38,956 bases of DNA from Sulfurovum sp. Its GTDB lineage: Bacteria; Campylobacterota; Campylobacteria; Campylobacterales; Sulfurovaceae. The position numbers were made by a program, and so were the translations under genes. The stretch is taken from assembly GCA_026983515.1 (NCBI GenBank), contig JALWHT010000150.1, positions 1 through 38,956 of the forward strand, read 5' to 3'. Each line of letters begins with the position of its first letter. Within the stretch, counting starts at the first letter, position 1. The notes beneath the pieces are model-generated. The model searched no databases. It was not told the DNA's origin and saw only the letters and a program-made list of their open reading frames with translations. Positions 13,327 through 21,798 of the stretch are shown in pieces.

Positions 13327-14156
13327 ACCTCTCCCTCCATTAATAGAGTAACTTCATTTCTAACACAATCCGTTTTAAGCTTTTTAACAATATCATAAAT
13401 ATTGCTTGAATAATTACACAAAACACTCTTTATGAATTTAGCTTCTACGTTGCTAATAAGTGATAAAGGTTCTGTTTTAATGCAGTATTTGTTGAATGCA
13501 TTTGTGTATGTTCTTATATATTTGTAGTATGTTGGAAATCTAAATTCAGTAGATAACGCCTCTGCAACTACTATTCGTATGAATGTTGTTGTGTTTAAAT
13601 GCCACTCATCTGATTTTTTTGATATAGCTTTATGCCATGTTGGGAATGGTCTAAATGATTTAATCTTATAGCTGTCATAGGTGTATCTTTCAATATACTT
13701 TGATATGCTCTCCATCCTTCTACCAAAGTAATCAATTACATCCACTATGTTATCGTCTTCATACTCATACATCAGTTCCATCAATCCATATATAACTTTG
13801 TGAAAATCGTTAAGAACATTAAATACAGTGTATCTTTGATTTTCTTCTGTTCTTTTCATTAGCACTTTGAAACCAAGTTTACAGCATACACGTAGAACAT
13901 ATGATGATGTTAAACTGCTGTTAATAAAAGTCTCATCCATGCTTTCCAGCTCAATGTCATTAATAAACTGAGTGTAATCATTACTGTATTTCTCAATAAC
14001 CATTCCAATTACATCAATAACATCTTTTGGCAATCTTATTTTAACTGGATTACAGAACTCTGCCTCAACACTGCTGAAATCACTTTCCTCAGGTAATGAC
14101 AGCAAATGTCTATACAGTGCACTATCTCTGTTTCTAAATTCGCTAATGTCAAACAC
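13320..14156 (-). CDS. Hypothetical protein with RHH-like segment (278 aa)
   Basis: GTG start at 14156 after GGTGGTGATACA. Residues about 38-75 (VKIRLPKDVIDVIGMVIEKY) resemble a ribbon-helix-helix strand and helix, and a later segment (WHLNTTTFIRIVVAEALS) repeats the idea. The remainder is helical with many Tyr and Phe residues. It is probably DNA-binding, but unrecognised. It heads the small regulatory operon. Confidence 0.65.
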   Translation of the reverse strand: MFDISEFRNRDSALYRHLLSLPEESDFSSVEAEFCNPVKIRLPKDVIDVIGMVIEKYSNDYTQFINDIELESMDETFINSSLTSSYVLRVCCKLGFKVLMKRTEENQRYTVFNVLNDFHKVIYGLMELMYEYEDDNIVDVIDYFGRRMESISKYIERYTYDSYKIKSFRPFPTWHKAISKKSDEWHLNTTTFIRIVVAEALSTEFRFPTYYKYIRTYTNAFNKYCIKTEPLSLISNVEAKFIKSVLCNYSSNIYDIVKKLKTDCVRNEVTLLMEGEVW

Positions 14157-14203
14157 TGTATCACCACCGAAAATTACTTATACAAACAGATACACATAAC
14201 CGC

Positions 14204-14377
14204 TCACACCCCATCCTCCATTTTTCTTAAGTATTCGTCTATCAGTCTATTTAGTATGCTGTCATAGCTTTCGTCTTTCCTTCCAATCTGTTTCAGCCGT
14301 TCCCTCGTTTCCTTTCTCACTCTTATTGTTGTGTAGGGGCTTATTTCCTTTTTCTCAAGAACTTCGAGAACCTCCAT
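14204..14377 (-). CDS. CopG/RHH-type DNA-binding protein (57 aa)
   Basis: Not called by length alone. The ATG at 14377 gives MEVLEVLEKKEISPYTTIRV, then a KETRERLKQIGRK helix and ESYDSILNRLIDEYLRK: the beta-strand (TTIRV), helix A and helix B of ribbon-helix-helix proteins such as VapB/CopG. The transcript is probably leaderless (TATA about 25 nt upstream). An 11-bp palindrome between TATA and ATG suggests autorepression. Confidence 0.85.
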   Translation of the reverse strand: MEVLEVLEKKEISPYTTIRVRKETRERLKQIGRKDESYDSILNRLIDEYLRKMEDGV

Positions 14378-14382
14378 GATGT

Positions 14383-14416
14383 ATAACGGTTATGCATGTT
14401 ATATAAGGCTTTCCCT
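14383..14416 (-). promoter_or_regulatory. Promoter P8 with ATAACGGTTAT operator
   Basis: TATA CCTTATATAAC (14398-14408, minus). The palindrome ATAAC-G-GTTAT lies at 14383-14393, between TATA and the RHH start codon, a natural autoregulatory operator for a dimeric RHH protein. Confidence 0.7.
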
Positions 14417-14444
14417 TATTGTTCCGATAAGTTTTATGGTTATA

Positions 14445-14657
14445 TCAGTTTTTACCATTCCTGTATCTTCTTTCAAGCATATCAATGGTTCTATCAACCT
14501 CTTTGTTAATTCTTTTGCACAGCTCTACAACTTTCTCCTTTAGTATCTTTATTTCACCTTCAAGCTTACCAACCTTTATGTAAACTGGAGCTACTGCTAC
14601 AGTTACTGATATTACTACACCAAGCACTGATAAAACTACATAAACCATATCATCCAA
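14445..14657 (-). CDS. Membrane-anchored coiled-coil protein (70 aa)
   Basis: TTG start at 14657, 6 nt after GGTG of GGGGGTG. One membrane helix at about 5-27 (VVLSVLGVVISVTVAVAPVY) is followed by a charged coiled coil (GEIKILKEKVVELCKRINKE) and a basic end. It is the last gene of the large virion operon, shaped like a small tail-needle, spanin-like or holin-like protein, but the role is unknown. Confidence 0.7.
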   Translation of the reverse strand: MDDMVYVVLSVLGVVISVTVAVAPVYIKVGKLEGEIKILKEKVVELCKRINKEVDRTIDMLERRYRNGKN

Positions 14658-15758
14658 CTATAACACCCCCACACACAACTTTTTAAATCCACTAACCTTA
14701 ATAGTATTAAGACCATACTTAACACTAATTTCTTTCTTAGTGTTGTCAATAACTAAAACTGCTTTTCCATTGTAGTTTGAGTGTATTATCAGTTCATCAT
14801 TTTCATATTTAATTATGTTTATTTTCTTACTTGGTACACTGTATTTAACACCATCTATTATAACATTTCCACTTATATTGTTAACACCTTTGTTAATCCA
14901 TACTAACTTTCCATTAACTTCTGCAACTGTGCTAATATTTGAATATATTTTACCAGTATCAACTTTAATATTTGGTTTGTATATCTCGATAGGTTCAATG
15001 TATGTTTTCTGATATCCACCACTATGTAAATAACCAACAAAACAATCAAAATCTACAGTTCCACTAACATTTTCAATAGGTTCTTTACCATACCACCATC
15101 CGGGAAATAACTTAAGTATTTTACCACTAAGTTTGTATTTACCCGGTGGTAATACACCAAAATATGCAACATTAAAGCACCACTGACCGAACGTTCCAAA
15201 GCAGTTTGATTTCCATTTGTCAATATAGCATTTACCCGGAGGATACTCAAATGTTCCATACACTCCAAGACTTCCAATTACATGACTGTTGCAAAATGTT
15301 TTATTTCCTACTTGTGAACCCCAACATAACATACCTTTTCTATGTGATAACACATATCCAATAACTTTCTCAACATATTCTTTACTGTAATAGAAATCTG
15401 TAAGTCTTACAACAACTAAGTCAGGTCTAACTGGATTATCATACCATCTACATGGTCTTCCAACAAAACTACTTGGTTCACCAATACCTCCATTACACCA
15501 ACAACCCCATTTAACTGAAGCATATTTGTATCCATCTACTCTAACACATGTTAACACAGTATTTGAACCCGGATTGTTACTAAAATCAGGCATTCTATAA
15601 ACTGTCTGCCATTTCTTATTGTCTTTTGAAGCTGTAATATACAGAACCTCTGGGCTATTGAGTGCACCACAGTTTATGTGATACCTTATTATAAATACTG
15701 GATACCTACAATTTCTAATATCGTATATCTTTCCTATATCTACTTTATCTATTATCAT
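14658..15758 (-). CDS. Large beta-rich putative virion/adhesin protein (366 aa)
   Basis: Rich in Gly, Tyr, Trp, Cys and Asn (GCWCNGGIGEPSSFVGRPCR; FGTFGQWCF; FPGWWYGKEP), with little predicted helix. At least 13 Cys suggest disulfides, plausible for an extracellular protein. The C-terminal 45 residues (NYNGKAVLVIDN ... VKYGLNTIKV) are a module shared with the 15768-16316 and 27582-28112 products. Probable capsid-surface or host-attachment protein. The ATG follows GAGGTGATAAA. Confidence 0.7.
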   Translation of the reverse strand: MIIDKVDIGKIYDIRNCRYPVFIIRYHINCGALNSPEVLYITASKDNKKWQTVYRMPDFSNNPGSNTVLTCVRVDGYKYASVKWGCWCNGGIGEPSSFVGRPCRWYDNPVRPDLVVVRLTDFYYSKEYVEKVIGYVLSHRKGMLCWGSQVGNKTFCNSHVIGSLGVYGTFEYPPGKCYIDKWKSNCFGTFGQWCFNVAYFGVLPPGKYKLSGKILKLFPGWWYGKEPIENVSGTVDFDCFVGYLHSGGYQKTYIEPIEIYKPNIKVDTGKIYSNISTVAEVNGKLVWINKGVNNISGNVIIDGVKYSVPSKKINIIKYENDELIIHSNYNGKAVLVIDNTKKEISVKYGLNTIKVSGFKKLCVGVL

Positions 15759-15767
15759 TTTATCACC

Positions 15768-16316
15768 TCATAGTGGTTTTATACATACCTTCATTGCATA
15801 TCCTATGCAAATACAGTTTTTACCTTTTTTAACTTTTATTGTTGTTTTCTCACCATCTATTATTACAAGTGCTTTACCATCATAAGATGAGTTAAAGCAT
15901 ATCTTTCCTTTTTCAATTGTAATACTCTTTATTTCCTTAATCTTCTCAAGGAAGAAATTTTTACTTAAGCATACTATAGCATACTCAGGATATTGCTCAT
16001 AGCAGTCAAAACTAATTGTTATTTTATCACCTTTAAAAACTTTCAAAGTATGTTCACCATTATAATATCTACCGAAATCAGTATCATTTATATACACATT
16101 AACAAATACATTACCGCCATTACTTTTTCTACCGCAAACATAAAATCTAATAAGTCCGTCTCTTGGTATATTAAATATAATCTGCGGACTAAACAGTTTA
16201 TCACCTTTTTTTAGTGAAATTTTACAACACCATTTGTTATCAACTTCCTTTATCTTTCCTGTTGGATATCCATCAATTATACATACTGGTTTTAAAATAA
16301 CACTATCACTCTCTAT
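15768..16316 (-). CDS. Virion-type protein with putative AUA start (182 aa)
   Basis: The coding frame runs 73 codons beyond its first usable GTG, without ATG, GTG or TTG near the true 5' end. GGGGGTG-ATAGA-ATA at 16326-16314 places ATA exactly 5 nt after GGTG, and ATAG overlaps the upstream stop. The product begins ESDSVILKPVCIIDG, resembling the N-terminus (KSDSVEYKV) of the gene two upstream, and ends with the shared module SYDGKALVIIDG ... VKKGKNCICIG. Starting at the internal GTG would cut off the first domain. Probably a beta-sandwich virion protein. Confidence 0.72.
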   Translation of the reverse strand: MESDSVILKPVCIIDGYPTGKIKEVDNKWCCKISLKKGDKLFSPQIIFNIPRDGLIRFYVCGRKSNGGNVFVNVYINDTDFGRYYNGEHTLKVFKGDKITISFDCYEQYPEYAIVCLSKNFFLEKIKEIKSITIEKGKICFNSSYDGKALVIIDGEKTTIKVKKGKNCICIGYAMKVCIKPL

Positions 16317-16693
16317 TCTATCACCCCCATATATGGAACATGCATATATCCACCACCAATTTCTTCATAATACTCTTTGTCAATGTGGACACCAAATGTA
16401 AGTGGATAGTCGCATTTCATACACTTGTATATCATGTCTATTCTGTATTGACCATTACACTGCTCAAATACATTTCTACTCTTAAATGCAATATCTGATG
16501 AGTAATCAACTGCTTCTTTAATTGCTTCTTTCAAATCCATTCCATTAGCTATACATTCCATAAATTTGTTTATAAAGCAGATAGGGCAAACTAATTTAAA
16601 CTTTGGCTCAAGTGGCATTAGCTTATTATGTGTTTTTCTCCATTTGTCCATACTCATGTCTACTTTGTTAGTATAGAATTTAATAAAAGTCAT
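16313..16693 (-). CDS. Two-knuckle zinc protein (126 aa)
   Basis: ATG at 16693 after GGGTGATACC (5 nt). CPICF and, about 60 residues later, CMKCD form two zinc knuckles separated by a helical insert (GMDLKEAIKEAVDYSSDIAF). It is embedded in the virion operon. Function unknown. Confidence 0.75.
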   Translation of the reverse strand: MTFIKFYTNKVDMSMDKWRKTHNKLMPLEPKFKLVCPICFINKFMECIANGMDLKEAIKEAVDYSSDIAFKSRNVFEQCNGQYRIDMIYKCMKCDYPLTFGVHIDKEYYEEIGGGYMHVPYMGVIE

Positions 16694-16697
16694 GGTA

Positions 16698-17093
16698 TCA
16701 CCCATACTCATCGTATTGTACCCACTTTTGTCCATTAAAGTAGTATGTATATACCTGCAGAACCATATTCTGATTTAGTTGTATTACATCATCAAATGAC
16801 TTTCTTTCTCCATATTTCATGTATGTTTCTTTATCCCATAGTATTTTCTTATTGTATGCGTCATAAAGAATTACTTTAACTTTTCCGCACTTCCCTTCAT
16901 TTATAACATCAACCATAACTCGTGCAACTGTTCCTTTCTTAACACTGTATTTTCCGGGTTTGTGTCCTCTATTGTTCCACACAATATATGTTTTACTTCT
17001 GTCAATCTTTGGTTTTGGAAGCAACAGTTCTATACATAGCATTCCGTTTTCACTGTACACTTTATACTCCACACTATCACTTTTCAAAATCAT
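16698..17093 (-). CDS. Beta-sandwich 'W-D-YG' family protein, copy 1 (131 aa)
   Basis: One of five paralogous domains. Shared features: a Y-x-V-K-K-G-T segment (KYSVKKGTVARVMVDV), a middle strand VKVILYD, an N-M-x-L-x-V strand (NMVLQVYTYY), and the end W-x-x-Y-D-E-Y-G. The pattern suggests an Ig/CARDB-like beta sandwich, as found in surface or fibre proteins. The start overlaps the upstream stop (TAATG). Confidence 0.78.
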   Translation of the reverse strand: MILKSDSVEYKVYSENGMLCIELLLPKPKIDRSKTYIVWNNRGHKPGKYSVKKGTVARVMVDVINEGKCGKVKVILYDAYNKKILWDKETYMKYGERKSFDDVIQLNQNMVLQVYTYYFNGQKWVQYDEYG

Positions 17094-17557
17094 TATTCCA
17101 CCTCTATTTTGTGCCTTTTAACATTTTCGCTTTCTTTCTTTTTGCTCAGGTCTTCAATTCCAAACAGTAACATTAGCCCGAACATCAGCATTATTATATC
17201 CCATGCAGACTTTTGTATTATTAGCAATACAGCTATCACAGATACTATAAGACCTATTGTTCTGAATATACTCGGAAGTTCATTAAGAACTGTTTCCCAT
17301 TCAAATGGACTACCTGACACTTCCATGTTAACATAGTTATCACCTATCTTCATATACTTAACTTTAGCACCATATTTGCTTAACATCTTTGGTATTTCTC
17401 TGATTATCCTCTTAGCTTGATTTTCATTTATGTAATTCTTAAATTTAACTTGTATCTCATACATACTCCCTTTTACACTGCTCCAATGTCTAAGTTTACT
17501 GTATGGTATCAGCACTTTCTTAACACAGTCTGTTTTCTTACCAACTTCTATTTCCAT
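17093..17557 (-). CDS. Membrane protein with two helices (154 aa)
   Basis: The soluble N-terminal part (about 1-95) alternates strands and helices; two adjacent membrane helices follow (IGLIVSVIAVLLII about 101-114; DIIMLMFGLMLLFGI about 120-134), then a highly charged tail (KKKESENVKRHKIEVE). Probably a virion-membrane or virus-induced membrane protein. The ATG follows GAGGTGATACT. Confidence 0.75.
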   Translation of the reverse strand: MEIEVGKKTDCVKKVLIPYSKLRHWSSVKGSMYEIQVKFKNYINENQAKRIIREIPKMLSKYGAKVKYMKIGDNYVNMEVSGSPFEWETVLNELPSIFRTIGLIVSVIAVLLIIQKSAWDIIMLMFGLMLLFGIEDLSKKKESENVKRHKIEVE

Positions 17558-17561
17558 AGTA

Positions 17562-18803
17562 TCACCTCTTCTTAAGACCTTTCAACACAACAATACCGCC
17601 AACTACACCAGTGGCAATAATCAGTATATTCTTATACTTCGATAATTTGTTCTCTATCTCACTCTTTATACTACTTGATGATTTACCAGATGGCTCAACT
17701 CCCTGATATACCAAGTCAAGGTATAAGCTTATCTTAGTGTGGAAGTTTGGAGGATATGGATACCAACATGGGCACTTGTATGTAGCTATCTTAACTCTGT
17801 TTTCACCATTGTTAAGTATTCCAGAAATATCTGCTTCTTTACTTATATTGCATGCACCAGTTGCAACTGTTCCACAATACATCTTAATTACCTTATTATT
17901 ATTCCAATATACATCACAGCATACTGCACTATTATCACTATACCAGTAAGCTCTTAATTTTGCATCAACAATTCTCGTTTTATTTGTATCCCAAGTAACA
18001 TATATGTTCTTTCTTAAGTCTTTTTCTGCATCTAATATACCAAAATCTACTTCCTGATTTTCATAAATTGTAATTGTCTTCCTATATGTCTTAACATTAA
18101 CACCTGCACTCACAACACCACCCCCTAAAAGTCTTAGAGCATCTCTATCATGTTTCAAAGACCACACAGTTACTCTAACTACAGCAAATTCATGTTCACC
18201 TTCTGTTTCAACATTATTAAAGTAATCTATCCAGTAGCTATATCTATCATGACACATTTTATATGCGTCTTCGACACTTTTTCCTTCAGCAAGTCCTTTT
18301 ATGAAATACAAATTAGCATCAAATACACACTCTATTATCTTTTTCCATAACTCTGGTCTTATTTGATAAGGATTTCTACCACTGCATGCACAGTTGAAAT
18401 ATCTCTCATCATTACACCAATTAAACCATATTACATCATTATATCCAACATAATACTTGCATTTCTTATTTGTAGTTACATATTTACCAAGAACTTTTGC
18501 AGTTAAACATGACATAGCACAAGCTATAGCACCATCAAGTATATCTGTATTATATTCAGGTGCTTGTATCCATACAGTAACATCCTTTAGTGTAGTAGTA
18601 TTTGGGTTACCATGCCCTACCCACCAAATTACATCAGGATTATACTTTTTTATAACTAAATTAGCAGTTCTTGGTTCTGGGTCTTCTACCGTTATCACAG
18701 TGTGATTTTTCTTTATTTCATCTGCAAATTTTCTTGCAACACATGAAGCATAAGTAAGCTCATCAAATTTTCCATGTTTAGTTAAAAGAAACATAAATTT
18801 CAC
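17562..18803 (-). CDS. Caspase/gingipain-like (clan CD) protein with tail anchor
   Basis: 413 aa. The N-terminal domain has the clan-CD arrangement: strand VIWWVGHGN with His64-Gly65, then GAIACAMSCLTA with candidate nucleophiles Cys95 or Cys99, as in C25 gingipain/CHAT folds. Residues about 270-380 form a beta module (CCDVYWNNNKVIKMYCG ... GENRVKIATYKCP) shared with two other genes here. A C-terminal membrane helix (IIATGVVGGIVVLKG) and basic tail KKR anchor it. Likely a virion-surface protease for entry or maturation. The protease call depends on two short motifs, so moderate. Confidence 0.65.
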   Translation of the reverse strand: MKFMFLLTKHGKFDELTYASCVARKFADEIKKNHTVITVEDPEPRTANLVIKKYNPDVIWWVGHGNPNTTTLKDVTVWIQAPEYNTDILDGAIACAMSCLTAKVLGKYVTTNKKCKYYVGYNDVIWFNWCNDERYFNCACSGRNPYQIRPELWKKIIECVFDANLYFIKGLAEGKSVEDAYKMCHDRYSYWIDYFNNVETEGEHEFAVVRVTVWSLKHDRDALRLLGGGVVSAGVNVKTYRKTITIYENQEVDFGILDAEKDLRKNIYVTWDTNKTRIVDAKLRAYWYSDNSAVCCDVYWNNNKVIKMYCGTVATGACNISKEADISGILNNGENRVKIATYKCPCWYPYPPNFHTKISLYLDLVYQGVEPSGKSSSSIKSEIENKLSKYKNILIIATGVVGGIVVLKGLKKR

Positions 18804-19192
18804 TCTTCACCACCTCTCTTTATCAGCTTTATTATTTTATTAAGTTCTGTTTCAACTGCTTCTTTCCATAACATCTTTTCAATCTTTTTCTTATCAATAA
18901 CAAGTCCACTAAGTGATGCCATAGTAAAGTTATCTGGTAGCATTTCAATAATCTTTTTAACTCTGTGTTCAGCCGCCTTCTTTAGATTAGGTATATCACT
19001 ATCATATATTGTATGTGGTGATGCCATTCTTTCAAGCATTTTCTGTATTTTTTCACCAACTTCACTTCCTCCCATTACTTCATCATATATCTCTTTAGGT
19101 GTATATACTTTACCTTCAAAGTAAATTATAGGTAAATTTCTTTCTACCTCTGGTATCTTGTTATACCATTTTTCAATAAATTCTTTACTCAT
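18800..19192 (-). CDS. Helical hypothetical protein (130 aa)
   Basis: ATG at 19192 after GGGTGATAAA (5 nt), overlapping the upstream YG-family stop region. Almost wholly helical and charged (MSKEFIEKWYNKIPEVE; KKAAEHRVKKIIEMLPDNF; EKMLWKEAVETELNKIIKLI). No motif is recognised. Placed between a W-D-YG paralog and the protease-like gene; may be a structural or scaffolding protein. Confidence 0.7.
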   Translation of the reverse strand: MSKEFIEKWYNKIPEVERNLPIIYFEGKVYTPKEIYDEVMGGSEVGEKIQKMLERMASPHTIYDSDIPNLKKAAEHRVKKIIEMLPDNFTMASLSGLVIDKKKIEKMLWKEAVETELNKIIKLIKRGGEE

Positions 19193-19196
19193 TTTA

Positions 19197-19553
19197 TCAC
19201 CCATATTTATCATACAACTGCCAAGCACCTCTATTATCTTTGTAATATGTTCTTGCTTCAATATCCATGCTTTCTTTTATATCAATAGTTGGCATGAAGA
19301 AGGCATACTGTTCACTAAATACATACACTTCTTTACTTGCAATCTCTATATCATTCTTTTTGTCATACCACTGCATTTTTACCCAACCGCTGTTACCAAT
19401 ATTCTTTATTGACATATACAAACACATACCAGTTCCATAATCTAATGTGTACCATCCGGGGTCATATTTGTGTCCGAGCCACTCAAGATGTGTTCTCTCT
19501 ATCTTAACTACATCCCATATTGTTTCTCTAATAATCTTTGGCTTTGCTGGCAT
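19197..19553 (-). CDS. 'W-D-YG' family protein, copy 2 (118 aa)
   Basis: Same domain as copy 1: GWYTLDYGTGMCLYMSIKN, VKMQWYDKKND, MDIEARTYYKD and the end AWQLYDKYG. It lacks the terminal Cys of copies 3-5. The ATG follows GAGGTGATATT. Confidence 0.75.
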   Translation of the reverse strand: MPAKPKIIRETIWDVVKIERTHLEWLGHKYDPGWYTLDYGTGMCLYMSIKNIGNSGWVKMQWYDKKNDIEIASKEVYVFSEQYAFFMPTIDIKESMDIEARTYYKDNRGAWQLYDKYG

Positions 19554-19562
19554 AATATCACC

Positions 19563-20309
19563 TCAACAACCAAGACTATCTATTTGTTTCCAGCCACTAC
19601 TTGTCTTAACATATACAATTGATTTAAGTCTCATTTTTCTTTCAGCTACTATATTGTAATTCCAAGTATATGTTCCTTTTGGTTCAATTTCTGCTTCAGT
19701 CCATGCAACACCTTTGTTACTAAGTAAATCCCACCACTGCAGTCCAACTTTAAATGGACTATCTTCATTATTGTGAACAACCATGTGTAACTTTAGATTA
19801 ACACCTTTATTAACTGTGAAATGCTCTCCTTCCATATATGTCCACCCAAGTGCTTCAATATATGTATGATACTCATCTATCTTTATGTCTGGTTTGAAGT
19901 CGTAATCATAGTAAACATTAAGGAACAATTCATCTATCTTTACTGTAACAATGTCAAGGAATGGCGGACATTTATACACATTAATCTTTATGTTGTTCTC
20001 ACCTTTTCTTAATATACCAGTTATATCTTTTGTCTTTTCTAAATCACATGAGTTCCATATACCACCACAGTAGAAACTAAGCACTTTGTGTCCATTAATA
20101 TAAACATCACTGCATGTCTGTGGTAAATCACTGTGCCAGAACATATCTATTGTAGATTTGAATATATTTTCGAGTTTAAATCCAGTTGGTAACCCAAGTG
20201 ATTTCTCATCAATAACTACATTCTGCTCTATTGTTTTGTTCATTGTAAATCTATCGAGAGTTACAGCTTTGTTCTTAAATAAAAAAAACGACTTAAATCC
20301 ATTATACAC
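19563..20309 (-). CDS. Two-module virion protein: DVY module + W-D-YG domain (248 aa)
   Basis: GTG start at 20309, 5 nt after GGTG of GGAGGTG. Residues about 50-135 carry the DVY module (CSDVYINGHKVLSFYCGG ... ITGILRKGENNIKINVYKCP) seen in the protease-like protein. Residues about 150-248 are W-D-YG domain copy 3 (HFTVNKGVNLKLH; VGLQWWDLLS; KMRLKSIVYV; GWKQIDSLGC). It shows module shuffling inside this operon. An A8 run in the N-terminal coding part could be slippage-prone. Confidence 0.78.
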   Translation of the reverse strand: MYNGFKSFFLFKNKAVTLDRFTMNKTIEQNVVIDEKSLGLPTGFKLENIFKSTIDMFWHSDLPQTCSDVYINGHKVLSFYCGGIWNSCDLEKTKDITGILRKGENNIKINVYKCPPFLDIVTVKIDELFLNVYYDYDFKPDIKIDEYHTYIEALGWTYMEGEHFTVNKGVNLKLHMVVHNNEDSPFKVGLQWWDLLSNKGVAWTEAEIEPKGTYTWNYNIVAERKMRLKSIVYVKTSSGWKQIDSLGC

Positions 20310-20313
20310 TCTA

Positions 20314-20838
20314 TCACCTCCTCTTTCTTCTGAATAGCATATATGTGATACCTCCTATTAGAACACCAGTAAGCACATCTATTATTATATTGTTTATATT
20401 ACTTGACTTTGAAGTTTGTCTGCTTTGTGTAGGCTGTGAAGGCTGTGGTGTTGTTGGCTGTGTTGGCTGAACAGGATGAACAACTATTGTTTCGTAAGTT
20501 ATAATGAGTTTCACATTTATTATAGCAGTTACTGGCGTTGGGAAAGGAGACATTCTGTAAACTTTAATCGTTATGTTGTTGTCTGCATTAGGAACAACAT
20601 TAACCTCAACTTTGTCAGCTAAATCTTTATTTGTATCAAGGTGTAACACTTTGTTATAGTTAAACCACACATCAATTCCCATTCCTGATGTATTACATTC
20701 TACTTCAAGCTCTGCACTTTTAATCTTTGCATTTCCACTTATGTTCACTTTAACATTCTTTGAAATCACTTTATCTCCCTCAAACCACCCAAGACTAACT
20801 TTATAATCTTTAAAGACATCAATTTCAATAGTTTTCAT
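20314..20838 (-). CDS. Tail-anchored surface-type protein, PTQ linker (174 aa)
   Basis: An N-terminal beta domain (1-115) with a diverged DVY module (GIDVWFNYNKVLHLDT; NNITIKVYRMSP), a Pro/Thr/Gln/Ser-rich stalk (HPVQPTQPTTPQPSQPTQ), one membrane helix (IIIDVLTGVLIGGITYMLF) and a basic end FRRKRR. The layout suits a virion-membrane spike. The ATG follows GAGGTGACATT. Confidence 0.8.
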   Translation of the reverse strand: MKTIEIDVFKDYKVSLGWFEGDKVISKNVKVNISGNAKIKSAELEVECNTSGMGIDVWFNYNKVLHLDTNKDLADKVEVNVVPNADNNITIKVYRMSPFPTPVTAIINVKLIITYETIVVHPVQPTQPTTPQPSQPTQSRQTSKSSNINNIIIDVLTGVLIGGITYMLFRRKRR

Positions 20839-20842
20839 AATG

Positions 20843-21034
20843 TCACCTCTTCCTTTTGCTCAGTTCATACACTCCTGCACCAAGTAAAGCAAGAAATATA
20901 GCACCAGCTATGTATAGCATATTGCTCTTATGTGGTTTTGCAGGAGTTGTAGTTTTTGATGGTGGCTGTGTAGATGGTGCAGGCTGTGTAGGCTGTGTAG
21001 TATGCTCACTCTCATACACATTTATTACCCACAA
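20843..21034 (-). CDS. Small tail-anchored PTQ-rich protein (63 aa)
   Basis: TTG start at 21034, exactly 5 nt after GGTG of GGGGGTG; the ATG further upstream lies before the ribosome site. Short N-terminus (WVINVYESEH), Thr/Gln/Pro-rich stalk (TTQPTQPAPSTQPPSK), one membrane helix (YIAGAIFLALLGAGVYEL) and basic SKRKR. It is a reduced version of the 20314 protein. Confidence 0.75.
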   Translation of the reverse strand: MWVINVYESEHTTQPTQPAPSTQPPSKTTTPAKPHKSNMLYIAGAIFLALLGAGVYELSKRKR

Positions 21035-21045
21035 ACTACCACCCC

Positions 21046-21423
21046 CTAACATCCATATTTATCTAACAAAACCCATCTCTCAGTTTTCTCATCAAGTTTA
21101 TACAGTTCTACAACTAATTTCATATTACTGCTAACTTTTATGTCTTTGCCAAGATTTATAAATTCACCACTGTGATGCTTTTCTATTGTCTCACATAACA
21201 CTTTATCATTAAGTTCATCATACCATCTTAGCTTAAATGTTTCATAACTTCCGGGTGAACCACCAGTTACCACTGCTTCAGCATATACGGTTATAATACT
21301 ACCATTCTTAACTCTGTAATTTCCCGGACTAACAATATTTCCATTAATGTCAACACCTGTTTTCTCTTTAATAATATGACCACTCATTGGTCTTGGCTGT
21401 CTAACCATAATATGCCATGTCAT
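21046..21423 (-). CDS. 'W-D-YG' family protein, copy 4 (125 aa)
   Basis: Domain features: NYRVKNGSIITVYAEA, FKLRWYDELND, NMKLVVELYKLDE and the end RWVLLDKYGC. It carries the terminal Cys. The ATG follows AAGGTGATACA (5 nt). Confidence 0.78.
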   Translation of the reverse strand: MTWHIMVRQPRPMSGHIIKEKTGVDINGNIVSPGNYRVKNGSIITVYAEAVVTGGSPGSYETFKLRWYDELNDKVLCETIEKHHSGEFINLGKDIKVSSNMKLVVELYKLDEKTERWVLLDKYGC

Positions 21424-21432
21424 TGTATCACC

Positions 21433-21798
21433 TTAACATCCGTATGTATCTAAAGTAACCCATACACCGTGCTCATCCCTATACTGAAGAACAACTTTAA
21501 GTTTCATCTTTCTGTCAGCAATTATACTTCTACTAACACTAATCTGCCCACCTCCGCAAACTCTACCTTCATTTGATGCAACTACATTACTGCTGTTCTC
21601 ATCAATCCACATTAGTCTTAAGTATCTACACTCTGTTCTATCACCTATTGCATTAGCTTTAGCGAACAGTGTTATATTAGAACCTTTCTTAATATTGTAA
21701 CTACCTACGCCAAGTCTCTTGTTTCCTACAAGAATATATGTGCTACTCCTGTCTATCTTTATCTCCATAGGTTCAACAACATTAATGTACCATGCCAT
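21433..21798 (-). CDS. 'W-D-YG' family protein, copy 5 (121 aa)
   Basis: Domain features: SYNIKKGSNITLFAKAN, LRLMWIDENSS, KMKLKVVLQYRD and the end VWVTLDTYGC. It is adjacent to copy 4, suggesting tandem duplication. The ATG follows GGAGGTGATGTA. Confidence 0.78.
   Translation of the reverse strand: MAWYINVVEPMEIKIDRSSTYILVGNKRLGVGSYNIKKGSNITLFAKANAIGDRTECRYLRLMWIDENSSNVVASNEGRVCGGGQISVSRSIIADRKMKLKVVLQYRDEHGVWVTLDTYGC

Noticed and set aside
20314-21034. Host cell-surface or S-layer proteins captured in the element
   Set aside because: No N-terminal signal peptide; they are packed in the same operon and share modules with neighbouring viral genes, so virion proteins are simpler.
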